This document shows, piece after piece, positions 25,333 through 33,553 of a stretch of 64,000 nt of DNA. The translations under genes and the position numbers were made by a program. Position 1 is the first letter of the stretch; every line of letters starts with the position of its first letter. The stretch covers positions 5,332,001 to 5,396,000 of the forward strand of contig NZ_FNTQ01000001.1 in assembly GCF_900105755.1 (NCBI RefSeq), read 5' to 3'. The stretch comes from Streptomyces sp. Ag109_O5-10 (GTDB lineage: Bacteria > Actinomycetota > Actinomycetes > Streptomycetales > Streptomycetaceae). The notes beneath the pieces were generated by a model that was given only the letters and a program-made list of their open reading frames with translations, was not told where the DNA came from and searched no databases.

Positions 25333-26303
25333 CTGTGGTGACGAACGACGAGCGTCCGGTCCTGGTCGTCACCAACCTTGACGACCCGACCGCGGACTTC
25401 GTGATTGCCGAGCTGCACGACCGGGGTGTCCCGGTCGTGCGGTTCGACTCCGGTGACTTCCCAGCCACCCTGTCGTGCTCGGCCGCCATCGGCGGCGACA
25501 CTGACGGCTGGCGAGGAAGCGTGCAGACCCCGAGCCGACATGCCGAATTGGGCGCCGTGCGCTCCATGTACTACCGGCGCCCCTCCGGATTCGCCTTCCC
25601 TCACCTCGACCAGCAGGATGCGCGGTTTGCCGTGGCCCAAGCTCGCTACGGGCTCGGCGGCATCCTGACCTCCCTGCCCGGCTGCCTCTACGTCAACCAC
25701 CCCAACCGCATCGGCGACGCCGAGTACAAGCCCGCCGGCCTCGCGGCAGCAGCGGCGGCAGGCTTCAAGGTGCCGCCCACGGTCATCACCAACGTCCCGG
25801 ACGACGTACGGGCTTTCATCAAGGAGTACGGCCCGGCCATCTTCAAGCCGATCTCGGTGCCGCTCTACCTGGTCGACGGCCAGGCCCAGACAGTCCCGGT
25901 GACCGAAGTGAGTGCCGACGAGATCGATAACTCCGTGACTGGCACCATGCACCTCTTCCAGAAGCGCGTGGACAAGGTCGCCGACATCCGGGTCACGGTG
26001 ATCGGCGAGCAGATCTTCGCCGTGCAGATCGACTCCGGTCTCCTCGACTGGCGGACTGACTACAGCACTCACACGTACACGCCGCTTGCGGCCCCGCCCG
26101 CGGTGGAGCAGTCGATGCACGCCTACCTGAAGCACTTCGGGCTCGTCTTCGGGGCGTTCGACTTCGCCCTGACCGACTCGGGTGAATGGATCTTCATCGA
26201 GTGCAATCCTTCCGGGCAGTGGGCATGGATGGAGCCGCCCACCGGTCTGCCAATGACCGCCGCACTCGCCGACCTCCTGGAAGGAGGTGTCCATGGCCAG
26301 TGA
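25329..26303 (+). CDS. tgmB: ATP-grasp ribosomal peptide maturase
   Basis: 324 residues from the GTG at 25329, overlapping the precursor stop. It activates Asp/Glu side chains of the precursor with ATP and closes ester (or amide) rings. Features: N-terminal substrate domain (VLVVTNLDDPTADFVIAELH, VPVVRFDSGDFP), a family-typical RSMYYRRPSGF, then the ATP-grasp fold: YVNHPNRIGDAEYKPAGLAA, GPAIFKPISV (phosphate-binding Lys), DIRVTVIGEQIFAVQID, and the magnesium-binding end DFALTDSGEWIFIECNPSGQ with W following. The E-x-N-P-x-G-Q-W end is characteristic of the peptide-maturase branch. Encoded between precursor and methyltransferase, in one operon. Confidence 0.88.
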   Translation: MTVVTNDERPVLVVTNLDDPTADFVIAELHDRGVPVVRFDSGDFPATLSCSAAIGGDTDGWRGSVQTPSRHAELGAVRSMYYRRPSGFAFPHLDQQDARFAVAQARYGLGGILTSLPGCLYVNHPNRIGDAEYKPAGLAAAAAAGFKVPPTVITNVPDDVRAFIKEYGPAIFKPISVPLYLVDGQAQTVPVTEVSADEIDNSVTGTMHLFQKRVDKVADIRVTVIGEQIFAVQIDSGLLDWRTDYSTHTYTPLAAPPAVEQSMHAYLKHFGLVFGAFDFALTDSGEWIFIECNPSGQWAWMEPPTGLPMTAALADLLEGGVHGQ

Positions 26304-27480
26304 GCCCGATATCGAGACGGCCGCTGCCGATCTACGGCTTCGGCTCGCCCGCCAGCTGGAGGAGGACGGCCGGCTGCGGTCGCCACAGTGGCGAGCCGCC
26401 GTTGAAGCGGTGCCTCGCCACGTGTTCGTCCCGCGCTTCTACCGGCAGAGCGATGCGCCTGGCGTCACCACTTGGGAACCCGTGACGCCGGAGACTGTCG
26501 ACCAGGACGAGTGGCTCCGGCTCGTCTACACCGACGAGACATGGATGACCCAGTTCGACCGCCACGACATCGACTGGACCGACCCGAAGCCGATCAGCAA
26601 CGCGGCCCCGACCTCGTCATCGACCCTGCCCAGCCTCGTCGTCCGGATGCTCGAAGACCTGGACGTGCACGACGGCATGAACGTGCTGGAGATCGGCACG
26701 GGGACTGGTTACTCGACGGCCCTGCTGTGCCACCGGCTCGACAGCGGCAGAGTGACCTCGATCGAGACGGACGAGGGCGTGGCCCGACGCGCCCGTGAGG
26801 CTCTCGCCGCTGCCGGCTACAGCCCTTACCTGCTGGTGGGGGACGGCCGCGTCGGCCACCCGGACGGAGCGCCTTACGACCGGCTGATCGCCACCTGCGG
26901 CTTCCGCAACATCCCACCCTCCTGGCTGGAACAGGTACGGCCAGGCGGCGTCATCCTCACCACCCTGCGAGGCTGGATGCGCTCCCTCGGCCTGGTCAAA
27001 CTCATCGCCGCCGGCGACAGCGCGAGCGGCTGGTTCAGCGAGGACGACCCGAGCTTCATGATCGCCCGCCAGCAGGATGCGCCGGAGAGCCTCGGCATGG
27101 TCCCGGGACCCGCCGACGGAACGAAGCGGAAGGCCGCGTACGGACCGGAGACATTTACCGACTCCGGACCGGCGTTCATGGCACAACTCGCCGCACCGGA
27201 CGCCCGATTCTTCTCCATGGCGGTCGACGGCAGCCCGCTCAGCACGTTCGTACTGGACAGCGTCACCGATTCCTTCGCCGTACTCACCGCTGCAGACAGC
27301 GGCTGGGAGGTCCGGCAGGGCGGCCCCCGACGTCTCTGGGACGTGATCGAGTCGGCCATCGCCACCTGGGAGGAGCACGGCGCGCCGAGCACCGCCGCGT
27401 TCGGAGTGACCGTCTCCCGCGACGGACAGGTCGTCTGGCTCGGAAACCCGAGCGGTCCGCAGTGGCGGCTACCCTCCTGA
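26293..27480 (+). CDS. tgmC: PIMT-like methyltransferase of the graspetide cluster
   Basis: 395 residues from the ATG at 26293, four bases after an unusually perfect AAGGAGGT and 11 bases inside the ligase gene. Residues about 75-245 are a protein-L-isoaspartate O-methyltransferase domain: NAAPTSSSTLPSLVVRMLED, SAM motif I VLEIGTGTGYSTALLCHRL, acidic post-motif VTSIETDEGVARRAREAL, and DGRVGHPDGAPYDRLIATCG. Residues 250-395 form an extra C-terminal domain (FMAQLAAPDARFFSMAVDG, VTVSRDGQVVWLGNPSGPQW). In characterised graspetides (fuscimiditide) such enzymes methylate a core Asp, which then closes to aspartimide. The same role is likely here. Confidence 0.85.
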   Translation: MASEPDIETAAADLRLRLARQLEEDGRLRSPQWRAAVEAVPRHVFVPRFYRQSDAPGVTTWEPVTPETVDQDEWLRLVYTDETWMTQFDRHDIDWTDPKPISNAAPTSSSTLPSLVVRMLEDLDVHDGMNVLEIGTGTGYSTALLCHRLDSGRVTSIETDEGVARRAREALAAAGYSPYLLVGDGRVGHPDGAPYDRLIATCGFRNIPPSWLEQVRPGGVILTTLRGWMRSLGLVKLIAAGDSASGWFSEDDPSFMIARQQDAPESLGMVPGPADGTKRKAAYGPETFTDSGPAFMAQLAAPDARFFSMAVDGSPLSTFVLDSVTDSFAVLTAADSGWEVRQGGPRRLWDVIESAIATWEEHGAPSTAAFGVTVSRDGQVVWLGNPSGPQWRLPS

Positions 27481-27513
27481 CACAGCCACCACCGCCGACG
27501 CGAGGAACGCAGG

Positions 27514-27840
27514 ATGGACGACGAGCCGCTGAAGGACTGGGCGGAACGCCGTGACTCGAAGATCGGCCGACTCCGCGCCGTACCTGTCGTCTCCGGCGAT
27601 GGCCCCAAGGCATCCCATCTGAACCCGGATGCACCCCGAGCCATCGAGCGCTGGAACGGGCACACGTGGGAGCCGTACGGCTTCGTCGCCAACCTGGCGG
27701 AGGCCAAGGCCCTCCTGCATCCCGAGGTCAATGAGCCGACGCTGACCGGGCCGGTGCCGAAGCCGCTCGGCTCCGGCACCGGCAAGCACCGCAAACCCCA
27801 GTCACCCACTTCGGACGGTGGGGGCCCAGCACAGAGGTGA
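27514..27840 (+). CDS. Small conserved protein, DUF6087-like
   Basis: 108 residues; ATG after GGAACGCAGG. The sequence (EPLKDWAERRDSKIGRLRAV, SHLNPDAPRAIERWNGHTWE, YGFVANLAEAKALLHPEVNE) resembles a short Streptomyces family often encoded next to XRE regulators and RiPP or helper genes, which I recall as DUF6087. No catalytic or membrane feature. It follows tgmC by 33 bases on the same strand and is likely its last operon member. Its stop (27838-27840) directly abuts the stop of the convergent relaxase gene at 27841. Confidence 0.6.
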   Translation: MDDEPLKDWAERRDSKIGRLRAVPVVSGDGPKASHLNPDAPRAIERWNGHTWEPYGFVANLAEAKALLHPEVNEPTLTGPVPKPLGSGTGKHRKPQSPTSDGGGPAQR

Positions 27841-29289
27841 TCAGCGCCGCCGAGCCCGAGACTGCTCCGGTCGCGGAGCCGTGGAAGGCACTGCGATGTG
27901 ATGCGCACGGGTTACTGCCTGCGTGCGTGGGCCTGGTACGTGTCTGTCGGCGAGACGGTGGATGCGCCAGGTCAGTGCTCGTGCGGGGCTGTGGGCGTCG
28001 TCCAGGGTGCGCTGGGTGAGCGCCTTGGTGAGGACGGTGGACGCGTTGTGGCCAGCGGCCTCCGCCTCGGCGAGGGCGGTGGTGAGGGCGTCGAAGGCGG
28101 GGTCTGCGGTGATCTGATCCACGTGCTCGGGTACTACCTGGCGTAGTTGTCGGATGTGCCGATCCACGACCTGCCGAGGCGGCCGACGACTTGCGAGGGC
28201 GGCCAGGGGCTCGGCCGAGGCTTGGTCGTAGGCGGCCTGGAGGTGGTGCAGGGTTTCTTGGGCGGCGGCGAATTGCTGGTCGTGGTGGCGCAGCTCGTGC
28301 CAACGGGCGGCGGCGATCACGACGAGGATCGCGGCGTCCAGGAACATCGCCAGGATGGCGCCGTCCTTGGGGGCGGGCTCGCGGACCATCGCCCGCACGG
28401 CGCCGCGCAGAGCGCGAGTGTGGTGGTGTTCAGCCCCGATGCGGGAGCGCGTGGCGCGCTCGAACGCCGTTGCTGCTTCCCGTAGTTCGGTTCTCATGGG
28501 TTGGGGCGTGAGGAGGGGGAGGGCGTCGAGGGCTTCGCCGAAGGCGGCGAGGTGGGCCTGGGAGGCTTGATCGTCGTCCTGGTCGAGGCGGTGGGGGATG
28601 CGTTCGGTGGCGGCGGTGGCCTGGTGCCAGGGGTTGGGCCTGCGCCAGCCCGGCTGGTCGGCGGGCTGCCGGTCGATGGCCTCCAGGCGCTGTCGGATCT
28701 TGGGGAAGGACAGGTCCGGGGCGAGTTCGGACCCGGAGAACCAGACGGGTTCCTTGCCAGCAGTGGTGGTGTCTTCGGCCGCGACCTTGTAGCCGCGGAC
28801 GTCGCCGGAGGGGAAATACACGACTTCCACGAGCACGCCGTTGAGGTGGCTGAGCAGGTGAACGAACTCCTCCATGCTGGAGGCGGCGGCCACGGCGGTG
28901 CGCACGGTGGCGCGCAGCCGTTCGCGGGCGGGCTTCTCCTGGCCGGCGCGGAGGGCCTTCTCCTGCTCGGCACGGGTGGGTCGCTTGGCGGCGGTGCGGT
29001 CCCCGCGTACGACCTCGTGCAGGCCGTATTCCTTCTCGATGGCGGCGAGTTCACGGTCGGCGGTGAGGTAGTCATTCCAGTGCCGCGCGGTGCGCAGATC
29101 CGCCCGGACCTTGGTGGCGGCGATGTGGATGTGGTCCGGTGCGTGGCGGACTGCGACCCAGCGGCAGCCGTCCGGGTCGTCGTCGGGCGCGATGCCGGTG
29201 GCGGCGACGACGCGGCGGGCGATATCGGCCCACTCCTCGTCGCTGAGGATGCGGTCTTCGGGGGCGGCGCGGATGGAGCAGTGCCACAC
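27841..29289 (-). pseudogene. Relaxase (mobilisation protein), N-terminus lost in a deletion
   Basis: The readable part from an internal GTG is 482 residues. It contains the metal-binding motif of MOB relaxases, VRHAPDHIHIAAT (H...H-x-H), after CSIRAAPEDRILSDEEWADI. The C-terminal two thirds are helical and charged. The same frame continues upstream to about 29450 with DPHLVASWDGFAPDPGRTND and LVADLDLHVKQARRLGRAPE, which is genuine relaxase sequence, then meets a TAG. The first 30-odd residues with the catalytic Tyr region are missing. The break coincides with the 3' end of the DUF3631 gene. A nicking enzyme for conjugative mobilisation originally; now probably inactive. Confidence 0.75.
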
Positions 29290-30592
29290 GTACTTCTCGG
29301 GGGCGCGGCCGAGCCTCCGGGCCTGTTTGACGTGCAGGTCGAGGTCGGCGACGAGGAGCCTCCTGGTGGCGTCGAAGTCGTTGGTGCGACCGGGGTCGGG
29401 GGCGAAGCCGTCCCAGGAGGCGACCAGGTGCGGGTCGGTGTGGTCCTTGCATGGTCGGCGCTATGCGGCCGGCCGTGCCGCGCAGCGGGCCCAGCCAGGC
29501 GGCCAGCTTGTCCCGCAGTGCGTTCAGTTCCGGTGTGGCGTAGCGCGAGCGGAACGGGGTCACCTTCTCGCCCGGCTTGCGCTTTTGCATGCGGAGCACG
29601 ACTGCTCGGTCGGTGATCGTGTCGGGCAGGTCGCCGATCGAGGCCAGTGCGGCCATGGCGAAGGTCGGATACGGGGTCGGCTTGTGCTCCGGACCGGAGA
29701 TGCGCCAGGCGGGCCGGTTGCGCTGGTGTCCGGCGTTCAGCAGGCCGCGCAGTTCCTCGTTGTCTCCGGCCTTGCTGAAGATGGTGTCGGCCTCGTCCAC
29801 GAGGATCGTGCGCGGGTTCTTGCCGATGATGCGGAAGAGCACCGCCGTGGACATGTTCACCGTCATGATCGGCTGGTGGACGGTCTCGTGGAGCACGTCC
29901 AGCACCCGGGACTTGCCGCAGCCCTTCGTCGGGCCGACGACCGCCAGACGCGGCGCGTGCTGCAACGCGGTCTGGATGTGCGTGGCCGCCACCCACAGGG
30001 TGACCGCTGTCAGCGCCTCGTCACTGGGCAGTACGACGTACTTGCCGATCGCCGACCGCAACTCATCCAGCAGTTCCGCACCCTCATCGGAACCCCGTTC
30101 TCCAGGGTCTGCCGGTCCCCGAGGAGGCCGGGAGCCGGTCCCGTGATCCGGTCCCCGTACGTCGACGGGATCGGTCCCCTCCTGCTGGGCGGTTCCCGCC
30201 ACGGGGTTGTCAGTCCCCAGCGACTGGCGGGGACCGTGATCACGGTCCCCGTAGCGATCCCCTGGTGCAACTGCAGCCTCTTGGGGACCGGTCCCCATTT
30301 TGACGTCGCTGACCTGTGGATTTGCGCCGGATGCCGATACGGGCACCGGGGCGTGCGGGGACCGAGCAGCGGGGACGTCGCCGGGACGGTCCCCAACAGC
30401 GGCATCAGCAGGCGGCTGGGGACGGTCCCCGTCTGCTTCCACATTCGCCGAGTGCTCGACGGTCCCCGACGCCGGGGACCGTGTGTCCGCCTGAGCCCTG
30501 CGGCGCCAGGGGACGCCCTCGCCGGGGACCGCGGGAGTGGGCCAGCCGGTCGGGGAGGTGTTCGTGGAGCTGGGGGACGTAGAGTCCTCCAT
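29072..30592 (-). CDS. DUF3631-type ATPase, C-terminus replaced by out-of-frame relaxase DNA
   Basis: From the ATG at 30592 (AGAGAGGAACGCCT upstream) the product has a long Pro/Gly/Asp-rich N-terminal third, unusual in its many GGGGACCG-type repeats at DNA level, then a P-loop ATPase: LAVVGPTKGCGKSRVLDVLH (Walker A), RTILVDEADTIFSKAGDNEE (Walker B), and FAMAALASIGDLPDTITDRA with VVLRMQKRKPGE. This is the DUF3631 domain found beside the replication genes of actinobacterial integrative elements. After KLAAWLGPLRGTAGRI (about 29475) the natural sequence ends and the frame runs on to 29072 through relaxase DNA in a wrong frame, giving about 130 Arg/Pro-rich residues. A deletion joined the two genes. 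It may still hydrolyse ATP; function doubtful. Confidence 0.7.
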   Translation of the reverse strand: MEDSTSPSSTNTSPTGWPTPAVPGEGVPWRRRAQADTRSPASGTVEHSANVEADGDRPQPPADAAVGDRPGDVPAARSPHAPVPVSASGANPQVSDVKMGTGPQEAAVAPGDRYGDRDHGPRQSLGTDNPVAGTAQQEGTDPVDVRGPDHGTGSRPPRGPADPGERGSDEGAELLDELRSAIGKYVVLPSDEALTAVTLWVAATHIQTALQHAPRLAVVGPTKGCGKSRVLDVLHETVHQPIMTVNMSTAVLFRIIGKNPRTILVDEADTIFSKAGDNEELRGLLNAGHQRNRPAWRISGPEHKPTPYPTFAMAALASIGDLPDTITDRAVVLRMQKRKPGEKVTPFRSRYATPELNALRDKLAAWLGPLRGTAGRIAPTMQGPHRPAPGRLLGRLRPRPRSHQRLRRHQEAPRRRPRPARQTGPEARPRPREVRVALLHPRRPRRPHPQRRGVGRYRPPRRRRHRHRARRRPGRLPLGRSPPRTGPHPHRRHQGPGGSAHRAALE

Positions 30593-30740
30593 AGGCGTTC
30601 CTCTCTGGTGAGAGGCAGGACGGGCAAGGTCCCGCCCCTCACCAGCTCGTTCGTTCAGGTGTGGGCGATCAGTTGGGAAGTCTTCGGCCCTCGGCGTTGG
30701 TGCGCCGGGGGCCGCTTCGTTGTCCGCGCCAGATGCGGGG

Positions 30741-30974
30741 TCAGGCCGTGAGGTCGTACGACGTCTGGGCATCCAGCCACGCGTCCACCTCCCGCCAGCG
30801 GTAGCGCAGGTGACGGCCGACCTTGTGGACGCTGGGGCCGATGCCCCGGTACTTCCACTGGTAGAGGGTCTTGACCGGTACCCCGAGGTACGCGGCCACG
30901 TCGGCGGGAGTGGCGAGCTGGTCACGCTCGGCGCCGGCAAGGCGCGGGGAGTGGTTCCGCAATGAGGTCTCCAT
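30741..30974 (-). CDS. xis: Excisionase-like HTH protein
   Basis: 77 residues from the ATG at 30974 (15 codons more if an upstream GTG is used). It is a single MerR/HTH_17-type winged helix: LATPADVAAYLGVPVKTLYQ, WKYRGIGPSVHKVGRHLRYR, WREVDAWLDAQTSY. This is the standard excisionase/directionality factor of pSAM2-like elements, which binds the attachment region and favours excision. No convincing ribosome site precedes the ATG, so the mRNA may be nearly leaderless. It lies 150 bases upstream of the DUF3631 gene in the same direction. Confidence 0.75.
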   Translation of the reverse strand: METSLRNHSPRLAGAERDQLATPADVAAYLGVPVKTLYQWKYRGIGPSVHKVGRHLRYRWREVDAWLDAQTSYDLTA

Positions 30975-31019
30975 ATTGGAATCAGGGTTTTGGATGGCAG
31001 GTGTGGACAACACAGCCAC

Positions 31020-31405
31020 ACCACACGTGGAAGCATCCAGAGTGGATTCTGAACCTCCTGACTACTTCTCTCGGTGCGCCGGGAAGACCAAAACAGTAAG
31101 GGCGGATCCCCGGTTGCCGAAATCGCTCTCGCGGGAGCCGAAATTTTCTACGGAGAAGCGACCGACTGAGGTGCCGGAATCCGGCACCTCAGCAGCTCAG
31201 GGGTAGCGTTCGGCAGTCAGGAGTGACGCGACCAGTCCACCGAACATCGCACCCGATAGTCGCTCAAATCGCCCACAATTTTGATGCGAAGGGAAGGTAG
31301 CACAGCCTCCCCGCTGAAACGGCTCGTGATGTACCGGAATTCGACGAGACGAACACCACTTCGACCCGGGGCGACTTTTGGAGAGTTTAAGAACTAACTC
31401 TTGCC
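31020..31405. promoter_or_regulatory. Divergent control region between xis and the XRE/int genes
   Basis: 385 bases, clearly AT-richer than the rest of the window. A perfect 10-bp inverted repeat, GAGGTGCCGG-AAT-CCGGCACCTC, lies at 31169-31191. Next to the XRE start are the imperfectly inverted GAGAGTTTA and TAACTCTT (31381-31400), a plausible operator. This is where an AICE keeps the promoters of xis and of the integrase regulator. No origin-like iteron array is seen. Confidence 0.5.
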
Positions 31406-31438
31406 ATGACGGTCGGACGCAAGTTACAGCTATCTGTC

Positions 31439-31720
31439 ATGCCCAACCGACCTGTCGAAATAGGCCCCGCTGGCCTTCACACCGCCCGCGCCATCGAGCA
31501 CCTACGCCTCGTGCGCGGCCTGCCCCAGCACCAACTCGCCGCCCGCTGTACCGCACTGGGCCGCCCGATGGCCAACACCGCCCTCAGCCGAACCGAACGC
31601 GCCCGCCGCCGCTGCGACATCGACGACCTCGTCGCCATCGCCACCGCGCTCGGCGTTTCTCCCGCGACCCTGCTCCTGCCGCTTCCCTCGGTGTCCAGTG
31701 ATGACCGGAGGGGGCGCTAG
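31439..31720 (+). CDS. XRE-family regulator in front of the integrase
   Basis: 93 residues from the ATG at 31439 (an ATG at 31406 would add 11). A Cro/C1-type helix-turn-helix fills it: AIEHLRLVRGLPQHQLAARC, ALSRTERARRRCDIDDLVAI, ATALGVSPATLLLPLPS. Its stop is immediately followed by the TTG start of the integrase and it contains the ribosome site for it, so the two are co-translated. It probably represses its own promoter and thus integrase synthesis. Confidence 0.75.
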   Translation: MPNRPVEIGPAGLHTARAIEHLRLVRGLPQHQLAARCTALGRPMANTALSRTERARRRCDIDDLVAIATALGVSPATLLLPLPSVSSDDRRGR

Positions 31721-32959
31721 TTGGCGAGGGTCTGGATTGAGGACCGCATAGGGCACGCGGCGTACGTACGAGCCATGGCGGAAGCCAAGCGAGCAGGGCG
31801 TACGCCACCCGGGCGCTACCGTGTGCGCTGGTACGACCCCGACGGCAAGCCGAAGATGAAGACCTTCACCCGCAAGGTCGACGCCGAGGCCGAGCGGACG
31901 AGGATGGAGTCCCGTCTCAACGACGGCTCCTACCGTGACCCGGCCGCCGCTCGCGTGAAGTTCGCAGAGGTGGCGGAGTCCTGGCTGGCGGCGCAGCTTC
32001 ATCTCAAGCGCTCAACCAGGGCTCGCTACCGCGGTGTTCTCGACGTCCACGTGATCCCCAAGTGGGGCACCACCCCATTGGACCGCATCCACTTCGAGGA
32101 CATCGCCGAGTGGCTCGCGGACATGCTGTCCGGCGAGGCGACCGGCGGCAGGAAGCTCAGCCCACGGTCGGTCCGCAAGGCGTACGTCGTTCTCAGTCGC
32201 GTTCTCGGCTATGCGGTCAAGGCTCGTCGTCTGGCGGTCAACCCGGCTGTCGGCGTGCCCCTGCCGAAGGCGATGCCGGCAGACCATGTGTACCTCGACG
32301 ACATGCAGGTCGACGCCTTGGCCAACGCGTCAGGCGCCTACCGGGTGTTCATCTTGCTGCTGGCCTATACCGGCCTGCGCTGGGGCGAGGCGTCCGCGCT
32401 GAAGGTGGGTCGCGTCGACCTGGACGCCTGCCGGGCCCACATCGTCGAGGCGTACGCTGAGGATAACGGCAAGCTCTACCTCGACACCCCCAAGAACCAC
32501 GAGCGACGGTCCGTACCGATCCCGCGGTTTCTGGCCGCGGAGTTGAAGCCCCACATCCAGGGGCGGGGAGACGAGGAGTTGCTCTTCACCGCGCCTCAAA
32601 GTGGCCCCCTGCGAGCGCGTAACTTCCGGCAGCGGTTCTTCGCGCCGGCGGTCGTGAAGGCCGGGCTGGGGCACCTCAAGGTCACCCCGCACAAGCTGCG
32701 CCATACGGCGGCCTCGCTCGCCATCGCCAGCGGCGCAGATGTCAACGTCGTACAGACGATGCTGGGCCACAAGTCCGCGACGCTGACCCTGGACACGTAC
32801 GGGCACCTCTTCCCGGACCGCCTGGACGAGGTCTCGGAGAAGATGCACAAGCGCCGGGCCAAGCAGCTGGCCAAGGCGAAGGCCAAGCTGGAGAAAGCGG
32901 AGCGGAAGGCCCGCGAGGCCGCCGAGGCGGTGGCTTCCCTGGAGGAAGACGCCGTGTGA
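31721..32959 (+). CDS. int: Tyrosine site-specific integrase of the island
   Basis: 412 residues from a TTG directly after the XRE stop, with CCGGAGGGGG at 31705-31712. Domains: N-terminal arm-binding part (RTPPGRYRVRWYDPDGKPKM), SAM-like core-binding domain (FAEVAESWLAAQLHLKRSTR), catalytic domain with Arg I in LAYTGLRWGEASALKV, H-x-x-R in VTPHKLRHTAASLAIASGAD, and the nucleophile in MLGHKSATLTLDTYGHLFPD. The C-terminal tail is a charged helix (RRAKQLAKAKAKLEKAERKA). All catalytic residues are present, so it is likely active. It lies 550 bases from tRNA-Arg(CCT) and is the only intact integrase in the window; it should recombine the 43-bp repeats at 13850 and 33511. Confidence 0.92.
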   Translation: MARVWIEDRIGHAAYVRAMAEAKRAGRTPPGRYRVRWYDPDGKPKMKTFTRKVDAEAERTRMESRLNDGSYRDPAAARVKFAEVAESWLAAQLHLKRSTRARYRGVLDVHVIPKWGTTPLDRIHFEDIAEWLADMLSGEATGGRKLSPRSVRKAYVVLSRVLGYAVKARRLAVNPAVGVPLPKAMPADHVYLDDMQVDALANASGAYRVFILLLAYTGLRWGEASALKVGRVDLDACRAHIVEAYAEDNGKLYLDTPKNHERRSVPIPRFLAAELKPHIQGRGDEELLFTAPQSGPLRARNFRQRFFAPAVVKAGLGHLKVTPHKLRHTAASLAIASGADVNVVQTMLGHKSATLTLDTYGHLFPDRLDEVSEKMHKRRAKQLAKAKAKLEKAERKAREAAEAVASLEEDAV

Positions 32960-32994
32960 TGTGTGCCTGATCCGTGCCGGGGAGCCGTAACCGA

Positions 32995-33034
32995 AGGGGC
33001 AGCCCCACCGCGCCGAGGCGGTGGGGCTGCCCCT
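32995..33034. terminator. Strong bidirectional hairpin after int
   Basis: A perfect 17-bp stem (AGGGGCAGCCCCACCGC with GCGGTGGGGCTGCCCCT) with a six-base loop, 35 bases after the integrase stop and in front of the convergent gene ending at 33050. Confidence 0.85.
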
Positions 33035-33049
33035 TGTGTCTCCTTCGGA

Positions 33050-33397
33050 TCAGGTCAGCCGCGGTCGGCGGCTTTCCTCCCGGGTCCGGTCGATCGCAGC
33101 AGCGGCCGCATCCCCGGCCAGCTGCTCGATCTCCTCGGGCACCTCCCGCTCGTCGAGGACGAAGAGCCTTCCACCGACGAGGCGCGTGGTCGTCTTCCAG
33201 CCGAGACGCCGTCCCGCCTCCCTGGCGGCATGCCGGACGTCCTTGAGCTCGCCCATCGCCGCGAGGTCGTCTGTGCCGAGGATCAGCTGCCCGTAATAGC
33301 CCTCGTACTCCGGCTTCAGAGCGCTCTGCATCAGCGACTCAAGCCGCTCGACCAGCTTCTCGGACCGGCGTCGGGCCAACTCGTCGTTTGCGGGCAT
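33050..33397 (-). CDS. Small hypothetical protein of the island edge
   Basis: 115 residues from the ATG at 33397, with GGGGAG upstream. Helical, charged sequence: ANDELARRRSEKLVERLESL, YEGYYGQLILGTDDLAAMGE, LKDVRHAAREAGRRLGWKTT and LFVLDEREVPEEIEQLAGDA. No family recognised. It is convergent with the integrase and lies between it and the tRNA, a position where such elements often carry a small gene of unknown role. The open frame further upstream runs into tRNA antisense and is not coding. Confidence 0.6.
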   Translation of the reverse strand: MPANDELARRRSEKLVERLESLMQSALKPEYEGYYGQLILGTDDLAAMGELKDVRHAAREAGRRLGWKTTTRLVGGRLFVLDEREVPEEIEQLAGDAAAAAIDRTREESRRPRLT

Positions 33398-33459
33398 CTC
33401 GCACAGCTCCCCACGCTCTGCCCGCAGCCGCATGTGTGCCATATGTGTGCTGCAAGCGC

Positions 33460-33494
33460 AGGAGCCCTCCCGTCCGCTGGACGGAAGGGCTCCT
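33460..33494 (-). terminator. Terminator downstream of tRNA-Arg
   Basis: AGGAGCCCTCCCGTCC pairs with GGACGGAAGGGCTCCT (one mismatch) just past the 3' end of the minus-strand tRNA. It lies inside the island border, so it belongs to the element and now terminates the tRNA transcript. Confidence 0.7.
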
Positions 33495-33510
33495 GACCTG
33501 GTGTTTTGCT

Positions 33511-33553
33511 GTGCCCCCGGCAGGATTCGAACCTGCGACACCCGCTTTAGGAG
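33511..33553 (-). repeat. attR: Attachment site, right end of island
   Basis: The 3' 43 bases of tRNA-Arg(CCT) plus one flanking base, identical to 13850-13892. Because the element brings the same 3' sequence, the tRNA gene stays complete after integration. Confidence 0.85.

Noticed and set aside
29290..29996. 500-codon Pro/Thr-rich minus-strand frame over the relaxase
   Set aside because: It overlaps the relaxase and DUF3631 reading frames and has only Pro/Ser/Thr/Arg composition.
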